Source of the DNA: a virus
Virus record (IMG/VR): IMGVR_UViG_3300035701_000035
Span: 1 to 58,729 of that record
Length of the DNA stretch: 58,729 nucleotides
Reading direction: 5' to 3' (one strand)
The notes beneath the pieces were generated by a model. It saw only the letters and a program-made list of their open reading frames with translations. It had not been told where the DNA came from and did no database searches. Both the position numbers and the translations under genes were made by a program. Shown here one piece after another: positions 11,190-21,872 of this stretch. The stretch's first letter is position 1; every line of letters starts with the position of its first letter.

Positions 11190-14100
11190 TATTTACAAAT
11201 TTTTGAATTTTCTCCTAATTTATCTAATCTTGATTTTTTATCAGATGCTTTTGATTGCTCTTTTGCTTTTGCAATATCTTCAGCACCATTATCTCTTAAA
11301 TCTTTAATAGTATTTTTAGATTCATTAAAATCTTCAATATCTACTGGTGTAATCTCTACTGGTACTTCTGGTTCTCTTGCTTCCATAGTTGTTTTTTCAA
11401 AATTATCTATAAGTTCATCCTCTGTAAAGTCTCTAGACTCCTCTGTTTTAATATTCTTTAAAGTAATCAAACCTTTTTTCTTTTTAACTACAATTACTAC
11501 TTCATCAGAGATATCTGTAAAGATAGGATTTTTACTGATAAGATATTCATCTACAGCAACATTTTGAATAGAAACAATAGTTTTTAATTCTTCTAGTTTA
11601 GTCTTATATGCTGCAACTATTTGAGATGCATTTGTACCATTTTTCTGAGCATCTAAAAATGCTTTTTCATAAACTTCATTAATTGTATCTAAGGTAGCAT
11701 TATTTATTTCAGTAATAGCATCTGATACATCTTCTGTTTCAACTGGTTCTGTAAATGTTTCACCTAAGCCTTCTTCTCTTGATTGTTTGACAAGTTCTTG
11801 GAGTTCCGTTCTTGTAGCTGGTCTAGAAACTCCCTTTGTTGTTGTTCCGGTAGTCCCTTCATTCTTAGGTACACTAGACCTGTTCTGTACTTCTTTGTTG
11901 CCTGGTCCGAAGAGTTGGTCTGCTGTTTCTTGTTTTTTGCTGATTCTTCCATTTTTAGTTAAATTAATTGATGCTAAATCATTTAATAATTCATTCAAAG
12001 CATTAATTTGATTAGTAATATCATCTACTATGTCTCCACGATTAATTACTGAATAACCTAATGATTCTAGTTTTGTAATACTTTCCTTTGCCCAGTTAGT
12101 AATAGTTTTAAGATCTGCTCTCTTTACAGCTTGAACTCCATCCTCTATTAAAGTATCTAATACTTCAGGATAGTTTTCACTTAATATTTCTGTAATTGTG
12201 GTAGCAATAGCTCTTGACAAAGATAGATTTTCTATAGATTTTAAATCTTGTGTCTCATTTGCTTTTGTTGCTTTTGCAGTAGCTCTTTGGAAACCATTTG
12301 GTAATCTGTTTAATGCAAAGATATAATCATTTGCATTCTCACCATAGATATACATTTTGTTATTTGCTTCTGCTAAAGAAACTCTTTTATTATTTAGTTG
12401 TTTAATCTGTTCTTGTAGATCTGCTATTCTAGAAATGATATCATCTTTTGTAGTAGACTCTATGTCTTCTGTAGAAAGACTATTACGGAGACTACCTATT
12501 TTTTGAGCATAGTCACCAATCTGTTTATCAATTTTACTTATCTCTTCATCTTTAGAAAAGTAACTTAGTACTGTTATATTTCCAGTAGCATCCCGTAGTA
12601 CATCATATCTAACACCATTGATACTTGCAATGCTTTCATCTTTATTTGAAAAAGAAGCATTGATAACCTCTCCGTTTATAGTAGATACTTGACCAACAGA
12701 GTCAGTTGCTATTACTAAACTTACTCCAGCATCACTTAGTTTTAATAAACCATTTGAAACATTTTTACCAGCAATTTGTAATGGGAAAACTTGAGTAAAT
12801 CCTTTAGCTGATTTTATAGCTTCAGAAATTCTTTTAACATTCTTCTCTAATTCAGAAATAGTTTCTTCAGTTCCATACTGTTTCTCTAAAGTAAGATTAG
12901 CATCTAATGTATCTAATGTAAGTTGTAATGTAGATATATCATCATTAATAACAATTTCAACTCCAAATTCAGCACTTGGCATAAGTACTAACTTACCAAC
13001 ACGACCATTATAAATAACAGGTTGGTTTACATTTTCTCCAATTTTATTTTTAACAGGATCTGATTCTTTTATACCTCCCTCTACAGTAGTTTCTGTACTA
13101 GTTTCAGCAGCAACTTCCTTTTTAATAGGAGCTTTGATCTCAGGAGTAGTTTTTATAATTCCAAAGTCTGCAACTTCTGGTAAGTACTCTAAGTCAATAG
13201 TATCCTGACCATCAGGTACTATACTAGCTAATTCAATATCTTCAATATAACCTATTTTATCTTCACTTAGTGTAACACTAAAAGGCATCAACTTAAGATC
13301 AGGAGTTATAGCAGTGTTATTATGGAACATAGTACCATAGATAGACTGTTGAGCACGGAAGTAAGTAGACTTATCATATTGTGTTCCTTTACCAAATTCT
13401 TTCCATTTATACTCAGTAGATGTCTTAATATCTACAATAGCTACAGAACCATCTTCTCTTACTAATAGTAAATCAAGTTCTCCAGTTACTCCATTTCCGT
13501 CTCTTAGATTTCTATCAAATAATTTTACATTCTCCGATAGGATAGTATATGTACCATCAACTATTCCAAGTCTAAACTTAGTAACAATACCTCCAGGATT
13601 TGTAATACTAACAGGAGCAAATAATTTATCAAAAACTTTTCTTGACATCATATCTGATATCTTCATCATACGACCTTTTACTTCTACTGCATCGTCATAA
13701 GTAAATTCATTAAAGTTAGATTTAGAAGATGCATTAAGAGTTAAGAATTGTCTAATTAAAGTATCTACATAATCTCCTGCATCTGATGATTCTTTAAATG
13801 CATACTTTTGTATTGTTCTTTTTAAATCATCAAGTGTACCTACAGTGTCTAATGACTTCTGTACTGCATCAAGTTTTTCTTGATAACGGAATTGTTTCCA
13901 TCCACCTTTACCAGCTTGATATGCTTTCTTTTTAAAAGCTTCCATAAACAACCTGATTTTATCTTCAGCTTGAACTTCAGGATCATTAAAGAATTGGTTA
14001 TACAAATTTTCAACTGGAGAAGGAACAACATCTCCATCATCATTTACAGTATCTTTTATTGCATTATACTCAAAAGGATCTTTATTTAAAAGAGTTGTTT

Positions 14101-17100
14101 CTACTTCTTCTGCAACTTGAGTAGAACGAGCTGGCATAGGATCATTAGGACCTCTATCTTTAAAAGTTCTGCCAATTACATTCCCGTCTTCATCTGTAAC
14201 ATCAACAAGTTCATCTTGTTTATTGATTACATACTCTTGAATGATCTCAATAGTTTGCTCTGCTATGTTTCTTGGTCCAGCTGCACTTACTCTTGCATTA
14301 AGATATCCATTTAAACCTTCTATATCATCTTTAATATTTGAAATATCTTCTGGAGTAAGTTGTACTTGCTTTCCTTTAGTATTTGGATATGATCCATTTT
14401 CTAAAAACTTTTGAAATCTTTTTATAATACTAGAAATAACATATGTAGTTGTTTGAGCATTAATTTTTGTATTAATAAACTTAAGAACAGGAGGTTGAGA
14501 TAATTTATTAGCTCTATCTAATGAATTTTGTTTTGCAATATTGTTAAAAGATTCTACTAATGGACTTTGTCTTTCTAACCAATTAGCTCTAAGTCTATCA
14601 TATTCTACAGGATTAGTTGTTTTAATACTTAATGGTTCTTGTAAAACATCAACTAAATATGTATCAAACAAATCTGTAATTTCAGTTTGGAATGGTAAAT
14701 CAAAATCTTCAAAGTCTGTTTTAGTAGTATATACATCTGCAGTATTTTCATCAATACCTTTCTTTTTAAAATCATCTTTTATTTCTGCAGCAAGTTCATC
14801 ATACTGATCATTAATTTGATCTACAATTTCTTGATATGTCAAATACTCTTTTGTATTTTTTATATCAATTACTGGAGCTGTAGCTTTTTTACTTAATTCT
14901 GTTTCAATTTCTGCAAGTCTTACATTAGCATACTCAGTATAAATTGTAGCTTTAAGTGCTGCATCAATTCTAGTACCAAATGCTTCTTGTTCATCTTCTA
15001 TATCAGAAGTATCATACTTTTGAGATAAATTAAAAATTGCTTTATTTTTTTCTTTATCAGCTTTTTGTACTTCTTCCTGTTCACTAAAGAACTCTAATGC
15101 ATTAATACCTTGTTTTTCTAAAACTTCTGTAGACAAAACTTCAGCAGCAGCTTGAACATCAACATAATTATCTGATGCTAATTTATCAATTGCTTTTGTA
15201 ATAAGTTCTTTTTCTTTTTCAAATGCTTTTCTATCTTCATCACTAAGTTCTTCACTAGCAACACGTTCTGATTCTTGTTGTGTATACTCAGCTTCAGACA
15301 TTCCATATTTATCTCTAAACTTAGTTTCATATTTAATACGTTCTGCTTCTAATTTTTCACCTCTTTCATTTTCTAAATCTTGAAGTCTTTTATCAAGAAC
15401 TTGTTTTTGTGATAAAGGATCTCCTGCTGGTTTTTTTTCAGCAAGTTGTGCAGCTTTCATAAATACTCCAATGTACTCTTCATACAATAAAGAACCTTTA
15501 TTGATCATTCTGTTATTTGTAACATCTATAAAATACTCAGGAAAATATCGTGGATCTTCTATAAATTTATTAAACTCCTCTAGATCAACAAATATTCCTT
15601 GGTCAGCTAATGTATTTAGTAATGTATTTCTTTCAATTGCACTTATCTCTTGATTTACAATATCTTTAACAATTTCTTCTCTATTGTTATAAAGATCCTT
15701 CATAAATTTAAAGTTTCTCATAACGTGCTCATAGAAATCTCTTGGGTTAGAAAGTAAATTTACATACTGTGCAAGTTTTGCAGACTCATTTCTTAATACA
15801 TGTGTATCAAGTAAAGAATCAAATAATTCATCTATACCACCTGCTTCTTGTAATTCTTGTTCTAATTGCATTCTTTTTTTAGAATCACCAGCTAGACCCA
15901 TTAATAAATCTGAAAATGATTCTTTATAATCTAAAAACTCATTACTATTACCATTATCATATTGCTCAATAATAGTATCAATAGCTTTTAATGATACATC
16001 ATCTAAACTCATTTCTGGATTTTCTTTTAAAATCTCAGCTTTTACATTATCAAGTAATGATTTATTTATAAATAAATCTACAAGTTTTTCTTGTCTATCT
16101 TGGAAATTTGAATATAATTCAAGAAGTTCTCTTTTTCTAGTTGCAAGATCTAATGATTCTCCAGTACCAAAACTTTCTAAGTTTTCTACTTCAGTTTTCA
16201 TCATTTCAATTTCTCTTTGCAATCTATTAGGATCAGTTAATCCTGTAAAATCAGCAAAAGGAGATTCTTTTATAACAGACAATGAAGCTAATTGATCATA
16301 TAGTTTTTGTTCTCTTGTAATGTTCTTATCAAAATTCTCATGTAGAAATACATAATTATATAATGCTTGATTGTATGCTATATTATATACTTCTGCCATT
16401 TTATATTGCTCAGTATCTTTTTCATAGTCATCTAAGTTGGCCATGAATTTCATTTTATCTTTAGCAGTATCCCATCTATTAGATATTTTTTTTGCATTTT
16501 CTAATGACTTGTCAAATCTTTCAAGTGCTTTAACACCTTGACCTGGAGCTAATCCCCATGCTTCCTCTAGATCAGTAGGAGAAGCTTGTTTATATCCTTC
16601 ATAGTGTTTCAAGAACATGTTGAATGTTCCATTTTGTAATGAACTTAATACAGCTGAATTAAATGTAGCAAACTCTGCATCTCTAATTTCTTTTGTAGTA
16701 TGTTCATCTGAGTTATCAATTACTTTATTCAACAAAGCTATATTAGCATAGTTGTTTACTTTTGGATCAAAGAAATATTTTGCATTCTTATTTATAGTAT
16801 TTAATTGCTCTACAACAGTATCTGCTAATTCTTCTCTACCATCTAAATATGATTTATAGTTAGCATCTTTTTTTAAGTAATCATTGTATCCAATAGTAGC
16901 ATATTTTTTCATAACACCTGGAGCCTGTAATACAGTCCCCATTAAGAAACCAGATAAGAATGTTTCAAGTCCTTGAGCACCTATTTGTTTACCTATTGCA
17001 TCTCCAAGTAATCCAGAAGCATATCTATAATTTCTTGCATCTGAATTTTTAAAAGTATCTACATAATAGTTTTGTGTTGTTTCTTGAAGTACATCCTGTA

Positions 17101-18601
17101 GTACCTCTTGTGCACCTTCTACTACGTTTGCTTTAAAATAGTTAAGACCTACTTTACCATATGTAGCAGGTTTTACTAAAGATTTAATTGCATTGACAAA
17201 ATTAATTCTTTGTTTTACAAAAGTACCTTCTAATGCAGTTTTTCCTGGTTTAAAGAGAACTTGAAATTCTTTTCCTACATTAGTAACCACTTTACCAAAA
17301 CCAAATTTTGGAATACCTTTTAAGAAACTAGCATTTGTAAGTGATGGAAATACAAGTTTATTAGAATAAAATATTAAACCTGTATTATTAAGAGTATTCC
17401 AAAAAGAACCTTTTGATGCTTGTCTCATCATAGCCTCTTGTTCCTCAAGACCTGGACCTCTACCATTATTTTCTTCTACAAATTTATTATACAATTTATC
17501 ATATGTTTGATATCTTGTAAAACCTCCTTCAAGTTTACCCTCAGAAAGTGCCATGTTCATAGACATAACATCATGCCACAATGCACCAGCAGTAGTTGCA
17601 CTTCTTGCTAAGTTTGTAAGATTATCTGTATCTTTTAATTGCTTTAAAGCTGTTGTAGTATTATGTAAAGGATTCATAAAAGTTTTAAATCCTTGACCTG
17701 CAGATTTATATAGTTCTTTTGCTTTACTTAAATTACTAAAGTTTTTTACATCAGATAATAACAGACCTGTTGCTCTACTAGTTTCTACTAATGCTTTAGG
17801 AAGACTTCCTAACTTATTTAAGAATGTACTTCCTCCTTCAATAGCTCCAGTTGCAACATTTCCACCACCAAATAAACCTCCAATCAATGTGCCTTCAACA
17901 GCACCTTCAAGTAAAATACCCATAGAATAAGAGGCAGAGTTAAACATATTAACTGTAAATCCTCCTAGTCCACCTTTAGTAGATGCACCAAGTGCATTAT
18001 AGTATTCATAGTCTCTTGCACTTTGAGGATCTGCATCAAATAAACCATTTCCATCTATTATACTTTTGTAAGATTTAATAGGATCCATAAATCCTTTAGA
18101 TAACATTGGCCATGCAGAATGTGTTGCCCATCTTTGTAAGTCATCACCAAATGTTGTATTCTGATTGAAGAATGTTTCATTATCAATTAACGGATGAAAA
18201 CCAATTTTATTAAAAGTATCCTGACCATAAGCTTTATATCTTGCTCTAAATGTTCCTTTAGGACCTGCATCATAAGCATAAGGTTCAGCATAATTACTTA
18301 CATCTGATTTATTATTTATTTCTGCAAAACCTTTATCAAGTATAGCACCAAATCCACCATCAGTAACTCCGTTTACCCTATTTTCTTTTACATGTGACGG
18401 AGGATAATTAGGAGAAATACCAGATGTATTATCCTTAATATAATTTGTAGTATTAACAAAATTATCCTGCCAATTAATTTTTGGAGCAAGAGGTTGCTCT
18501 ATAGTTGCTTGATTTAAAAAATCACTTTTTGATAGTAATTGATTAATAGGACTAGATTCAGTTTCTAGATTATCTGGATTATTTAATATTTCTTCAGCCA
18601 T
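11189..18601 (-). CDS. Giant virion cargo protein (2470 aa) with a RecB-type PD-(D/E)XK nuclease domain
   Basis: This is the large protein that lies next to the virion RNA polymerase in crAss-like phages. The N-terminal part (RARYKAYGQDTFNKIGFHP, then DARDYEYYNALGASTKGG-like wording near residues 110-210) matches what I know of that conserved family. Residues about 220-260 and 555-575 are Gly/Ala-rich and hydrophobic, possible membrane-insertion segments. The middle is long, charged and coiled-coil-like (about 640-1350). Residues about 1700-1755 carry GELDLLLV, then VDIKTS, then QQSIY, the D...DIK...QxxxY signature of RecB/Cas4-type nucleases. The C-terminal third is repetitive and rich in Asn, Thr and Lys. 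Expected role: packaged, ejected with DNA, acting on host or phage DNA in the cell. Family call is good, nuclease fold likely, activity not known. The gene ends in TAATG with the polymerase start and begins 5 bases after the upstream stop. Confidence 0.85.
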   Translation of the reverse strand: MAEEILNNPDNLETESSPINQLLSKSDFLNQATIEQPLAPKINWQDNFVNTTNYIKDNTSGISPNYPPSHVKENRVNGVTDGGFGAILDKGFAEINNKSDVSNYAEPYAYDAGPKGTFRARYKAYGQDTFNKIGFHPLIDNETFFNQNTTFGDDLQRWATHSAWPMLSKGFMDPIKSYKSIIDGNGLFDADPQSARDYEYYNALGASTKGGLGGFTVNMFNSASYSMGILLEGAVEGTLIGGLFGGGNVATGAIEGGSTFLNKLGSLPKALVETSRATGLLLSDVKNFSNLSKAKELYKSAGQGFKTFMNPLHNTTTALKQLKDTDNLTNLARSATTAGALWHDVMSMNMALSEGKLEGGFTRYQTYDKLYNKFVEENNGRGPGLEEQEAMMRQASKGSFWNTLNNTGLIFYSNKLVFPSLTNASFLKGIPKFGFGKVVTNVGKEFQVLFKPGKTALEGTFVKQRINFVNAIKSLVKPATYGKVGLNYFKANVVEGAQEVLQDVLQETTQNYYVDTFKNSDARNYRYASGLLGDAIGKQIGAQGLETFLSGFLMGTVLQAPGVMKKYATIGYNDYLKKDANYKSYLDGREELADTVVEQLNTINKNAKYFFDPKVNNYANIALLNKVIDNSDEHTTKEIRDAEFATFNSAVLSSLQNGTFNMFLKHYEGYKQASPTDLEEAWGLAPGQGVKALERFDKSLENAKKISNRWDTAKDKMKFMANLDDYEKDTEQYKMAEVYNIAYNQALYNYVFLHENFDKNITREQKLYDQLASLSVIKESPFADFTGLTDPNRLQREIEMMKTEVENLESFGTGESLDLATRKRELLELYSNFQDRQEKLVDLFINKSLLDNVKAEILKENPEMSLDDVSLKAIDTIIEQYDNGNSNEFLDYKESFSDLLMGLAGDSKKRMQLEQELQEAGGIDELFDSLLDTHVLRNESAKLAQYVNLLSNPRDFYEHVMRNFKFMKDLYNNREEIVKDIVNQEISAIERNTLLNTLADQGIFVDLEEFNKFIEDPRYFPEYFIDVTNNRMINKGSLLYEEYIGVFMKAAQLAEKKPAGDPLSQKQVLDKRLQDLENERGEKLEAERIKYETKFRDKYGMSEAEYTQQESERVASEELSDEDRKAFEKEKELITKAIDKLASDNYVDVQAAAEVLSTEVLEKQGINALEFFSEQEEVQKADKEKNKAIFNLSQKYDTSDIEDEQEAFGTRIDAALKATIYTEYANVRLAEIETELSKKATAPVIDIKNTKEYLTYQEIVDQINDQYDELAAEIKDDFKKKGIDENTADVYTTKTDFEDFDLPFQTEITDLFDTYLVDVLQEPLSIKTTNPVEYDRLRANWLERQSPLVESFNNIAKQNSLDRANKLSQPPVLKFINTKINAQTTTYVISSIIKRFQKFLENGSYPNTKGKQVQLTPEDISNIKDDIEGLNGYLNARVSAAGPRNIAEQTIEIIQEYVINKQDELVDVTDEDGNVIGRTFKDRGPNDPMPARSTQVAEEVETTLLNKDPFEYNAIKDTVNDDGDVVPSPVENLYNQFFNDPEVQAEDKIRLFMEAFKKKAYQAGKGGWKQFRYQEKLDAVQKSLDTVGTLDDLKRTIQKYAFKESSDAGDYVDTLIRQFLTLNASSKSNFNEFTYDDAVEVKGRMMKISDMMSRKVFDKLFAPVSITNPGGIVTKFRLGIVDGTYTILSENVKLFDRNLRDGNGVTGELDLLLVREDGSVAIVDIKTSTEYKWKEFGKGTQYDKSTYFRAQQSIYGTMFHNNTAITPDLKLMPFSVTLSEDKIGYIEDIELASIVPDGQDTIDLEYLPEVADFGIIKTTPEIKAPIKKEVAAETSTETTVEGGIKESDPVKNKIGENVNQPVIYNGRVGKLVLMPSAEFGVEIVINDDISTLQLTLDTLDANLTLEKQYGTEETISELEKNVKRISEAIKSAKGFTQVFPLQIAGKNVSNGLLKLSDAGVSLVIATDSVGQVSTINGEVINASFSNKDESIASINGVRYDVLRDATGNITVLSYFSKDEEISKIDKQIGDYAQKIGSLRNSLSTEDIESTTKDDIISRIADLQEQIKQLNNKRVSLAEANNKMYIYGENANDYIFALNRLPNGFQRATAKATKANETQDLKSIENLSLSRAIATTITEILSENYPEVLDTLIEDGVQAVKRADLKTITNWAKESITKLESLGYSVINRGDIVDDITNQINALNELLNDLASINLTKNGRISKKQETADQLFGPGNKEVQNRSSVPKNEGTTGTTTKGVSRPATRTELQELVKQSREEGLGETFTEPVETEDVSDAITEINNATLDTINEVYEKAFLDAQKNGTNASQIVAAYKTKLEELKTIVSIQNVAVDEYLISKNPIFTDISDEVVIVVKKKKGLITLKNIKTEESRDFTEDELIDNFEKTTMEAREPEVPVEITPVDIEDFNESKNTIKDLRDNGAEDIAKAKEQSKASDKKSRLDKLGENSKICK

Positions 18602-18606
18602 TTCTA

Positions 18607-21600
18607 TTACTTATTATATTGCCAAAAAGGATTTGTAGTTGTAATACCAAAATTTGATACAGCCTTTTGAATTGCTTCTTGATTACCAGATTCATGAATC
18701 CGTTTAAACATATTAAAATTTATTACAGATACTTGACTTATTAATGAATTCATACCTTGTTCTTTTTCTTCAATTGTTCTTCCACTTCTAACATCAGTAT
18801 CAAGATATTTATAATGTGTTTCCTTAGAACCATCAGGTTTCATTTCATAGTATTCTGCTACACCAACATAATCAGATGTACCTGGAGTTTGCTCAATATA
18901 ATATTTACCATTTTTATTAGGATTTTCATATTTAATTGGTCCCTGTCTTAGAAGAATCTCTGTAGGAGTTGGGAACTGATTTGAAAATAATTTATTACTT
19001 TCCCATACATTTTTAGGTGCAATAAAATAAATACCCTTTTGGTAAATAGCATCAACTTTATTTTTAAGAGCTTTTTCATCCCCACCGTCTGACATACCTT
19101 TAATGACTTGTTCAATAACATCTCTTGGTGCCATTAGTTTCATAGAACCTAAATTATTACTTTCCATTGACATTCTGGTTGCACCAACCATAAAGGGTTT
19201 CATTGTTTTATCACTATTTAATCTAGTTTGCATTTCTCTAATGATAGCAGTTGCTTCATTTTGAGTAACACCCATATCTTCATCAAAAGATCCTGGAAGT
19301 TTATTACCTTCAGTTGTAATTCTAAATTTATTTTCATCTTGATTCCAGTTTGTACTTAAAATAGTATTAAACATTTGTGAAGCAGCTTGATTTCCTGGAT
19401 CAAATACAACACCTGGAGCAACCATCATATTACCTGTTTCAGCAGCAAATGCAACTTTATTACCAGATCTTTTAGTTCCATTAACAGCATACATTTGCAA
19501 ACCAGTTTTAGGATTCATATCTTTTGCAAGTTCTTCAAATGACATATCAAATACATCTGTTACCCAAGAAGCTTCATCTTTAACATTTTCTCTACCATCT
19601 CCTAACATTCTAGGTACATTTGTTAAAGGAAAAACATAGTTATACCATTTTGCATCAGCTTTTTGATTTGTAGTTTTACCTATACTAAAACCAAGAATAG
19701 ATGCTATTTGTCTATCTATTTCAGGAGCCATTTCTTTAAACTCATCTAAATTACCATGAGCATCATGAGTATATCTATTCATCATTAAATTAACAGCTTT
19801 ATCAATTTTAGCAGCATAAACTTTATCATATGATTCAGGATGTGCACTACGAAAATAGTCTTCAGTATCTTTACTTTTTATTTTGTCAACAATAACAGTT
19901 AAATCTTGTGTAAATTTATTTCGGATTTTATCATAATTATTATTTCTAACTACATTTAAAGCATCAGTTGTTCTAGAAAGTTGATCTAACTGAAGCATAG
20001 AAGGATCATTAAAAAATTCTTTTGATAATTCACTTCCTGAATGATGTGCAGTCCAACTTTGCATTACTTTATTTAATTGAAATATTGAACCTGCCTGAGT
20101 ATGTTTATTTGTAAATTCATTAGGATTACTTTTATACTCATCCCAAAGTTGATTCCATACTTTTGTAATATCTGGTTTATAATTTTTACTACCTTCTTTT
20201 AATATTGTTTTTGCTAAAGTATTACTTGGATTTAACATAATAACCATTTTTGCTAATTGAGCAGCTGTAAATGATTCACCTTTAACACCATTATTTATAT
20301 ACTTCATTAAGTTATTTACAGGTTCTGTAGCATATTGAGATATCATTTGATCTTTCATAAGCTTATTTGCACCATCAATTGACATCTCTTCTCCACTGGT
20401 AGTACCATCAGGAGTAGTAAGAGTAACTCCAAAACCTTGTGCTTGAGGATTAGTATTTAATCTTCCATTCTTATCAAAACTCCAGTAACCTTTTTCTATA
20501 TTAAAATCAACAGCTTTTTGTTGCATCTTAGCTTCAGTTTGCATTGCTATTTCACTTTGTCTATCTTGATGAGATTGACTTTGTCTTTCTCTAGCATGCT
20601 TATCTCTTAAAAACTCTAGACCTACAGGATTAGCTTTGTACTCAACTTCCATGTTAAGTGTAGCATAGTTATTTGCAGCTTTCATTATATCTTGTTCTGC
20701 TGCAACAGATGCAAATCCAGCATCTACTTTTAGTCTTGCTAATTCAATATCACTTAGAATATCTTCATCATAACCTTGAACAGTAGTTGTAGCTTGTTTA
20801 TCATTAATCTGATTGTTTAATTTCTCAGCATCATCTGCAACAGCACCATTTATTTTTAAAGCATCATTAAGTCTATCAGCATATGATGATTGTAGAGGAT
20901 TTACATTACCTTGATTTATTTCTTTTTGAAGATTACCTTGTAACTGTTTAGTAGTCTTTAATTCATCTTGAGCTTTAACATTTTTATCAGAAGCATAACT
21001 TTTTAACCAATCATATTTATCTTTAATATATTCTTTCTCAGCTTCAAGTTTATTACCTCCAAATTTTTCAGCATTTTGATTAGCATAGTTCATTCTTTCT
21101 ACAAATGCTTCTTCTCTATACCTATCCTGAATATCAGGTCTGTTTGCATACTCAGCTAAAAATGTATTTTGAAGAGTTGGTAATATTAAATCTCCATTTT
21201 TCTTTTTTATTAGATACAACCCAGATTGATCTGGTACTGTTTGAACTGCACCAATATCATATTTCTTAGCAAGATCCATATATTCTTTGTTAGCATTAAC
21301 AAACGGAGTATAAGTAGCATTACCCATATTTAAAGTCTCATCTAATGTAGCATCTTTAAACATTTGTCTTCTAAGTTCTAAACCTTGAACACCAGTTCCC
21401 CACCATTGACTTCTCTGTTTTTCATCTTGAGAATTCTTTAATGCATTTGCTGAACCATATGTATTTTTCCAATTTTTAGTCCAAGCCATATCTTTCATTA
21501 GATATCTATCTTCATAGAAAGGTTTGAATACTTGAGTTGCTTGAGTTACATTCTGCTCTAGAGAAAGATCTAAACCTGAAACTCTTTTCAAATTAAAATC

Positions 21601-21813
21601 AATATGTTTTAAAAGTTCATCTTTCTTTTCAATATTTTTATCATGTGTAAGATCAGCTCCATATAATTGACCATATAGATTGTTTAATGATTGCCAATTA
21701 GTATCATATTGACTTTGTTTAGTTTGTAATAAATTTCCATAGAAATTTAAGTCAGGCTGAAACGGCTGATAATCCGGTATATAATCTGTTACTCCTTGTA
21801 AGTACGTTGCCAT
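18607..21813 (-). CDS. Conserved internal virion (cargo) protein, 1068 aa
   Basis: The N-terminus (MATYLQGVTDYIPDYQPFQP, then LNNLYGQLYGADLTHDKN and SGLDLSLEQNV) matches a protein family that sits beside the virion RNA polymerase in crAss-like and other large Bacteroidota phages. The chain is mostly charged helices with no signal peptide, no clear membrane segment and no catalytic motif that I recognise. It lacks the AQxG linker motif found in the four giant genes upstream, so it seems to belong with the conserved polymerase/cargo pair and not with the modular group. Inferred role: a helical protein stored in the tail or capsid and ejected at infection. A 57-base intergenic gap with AAACTT hairpins separates it from the preceding gene. 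Confidence 0.75.
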   Translation of the reverse strand: MATYLQGVTDYIPDYQPFQPDLNFYGNLLQTKQSQYDTNWQSLNNLYGQLYGADLTHDKNIEKKDELLKHIDFNLKRVSGLDLSLEQNVTQATQVFKPFYEDRYLMKDMAWTKNWKNTYGSANALKNSQDEKQRSQWWGTGVQGLELRRQMFKDATLDETLNMGNATYTPFVNANKEYMDLAKKYDIGAVQTVPDQSGLYLIKKKNGDLILPTLQNTFLAEYANRPDIQDRYREEAFVERMNYANQNAEKFGGNKLEAEKEYIKDKYDWLKSYASDKNVKAQDELKTTKQLQGNLQKEINQGNVNPLQSSYADRLNDALKINGAVADDAEKLNNQINDKQATTTVQGYDEDILSDIELARLKVDAGFASVAAEQDIMKAANNYATLNMEVEYKANPVGLEFLRDKHARERQSQSHQDRQSEIAMQTEAKMQQKAVDFNIEKGYWSFDKNGRLNTNPQAQGFGVTLTTPDGTTSGEEMSIDGANKLMKDQMISQYATEPVNNLMKYINNGVKGESFTAAQLAKMVIMLNPSNTLAKTILKEGSKNYKPDITKVWNQLWDEYKSNPNEFTNKHTQAGSIFQLNKVMQSWTAHHSGSELSKEFFNDPSMLQLDQLSRTTDALNVVRNNNYDKIRNKFTQDLTVIVDKIKSKDTEDYFRSAHPESYDKVYAAKIDKAVNLMMNRYTHDAHGNLDEFKEMAPEIDRQIASILGFSIGKTTNQKADAKWYNYVFPLTNVPRMLGDGRENVKDEASWVTDVFDMSFEELAKDMNPKTGLQMYAVNGTKRSGNKVAFAAETGNMMVAPGVVFDPGNQAASQMFNTILSTNWNQDENKFRITTEGNKLPGSFDEDMGVTQNEATAIIREMQTRLNSDKTMKPFMVGATRMSMESNNLGSMKLMAPRDVIEQVIKGMSDGGDEKALKNKVDAIYQKGIYFIAPKNVWESNKLFSNQFPTPTEILLRQGPIKYENPNKNGKYYIEQTPGTSDYVGVAEYYEMKPDGSKETHYKYLDTDVRSGRTIEEKEQGMNSLISQVSVINFNMFKRIHESGNQEAIQKAVSNFGITTTNPFWQYNK

Positions 21814-21848
21814 AATCTATCTTTGTTGTAAAAATATTAAAATTTTTT

Positions 21849-21872
21849 AAGTTTAATAAACTTATAAAGTTT
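21849..21872 (-). other. Tandem AAACTT/AAGTTT hairpins between two cargo genes
   Basis: Three alternating half-sites, AAGTTT, AAACTT and AAGTTT, each three bases apart, can form either of two overlapping 6-bp stems just after the stop of the 1143-residue gene. The stems contain almost no GC and lack a U-run typical of a strong terminator. They could be weak terminators or RNA processing sites. A similar hairpin occurs at 29546-29560. Confidence 0.35.
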
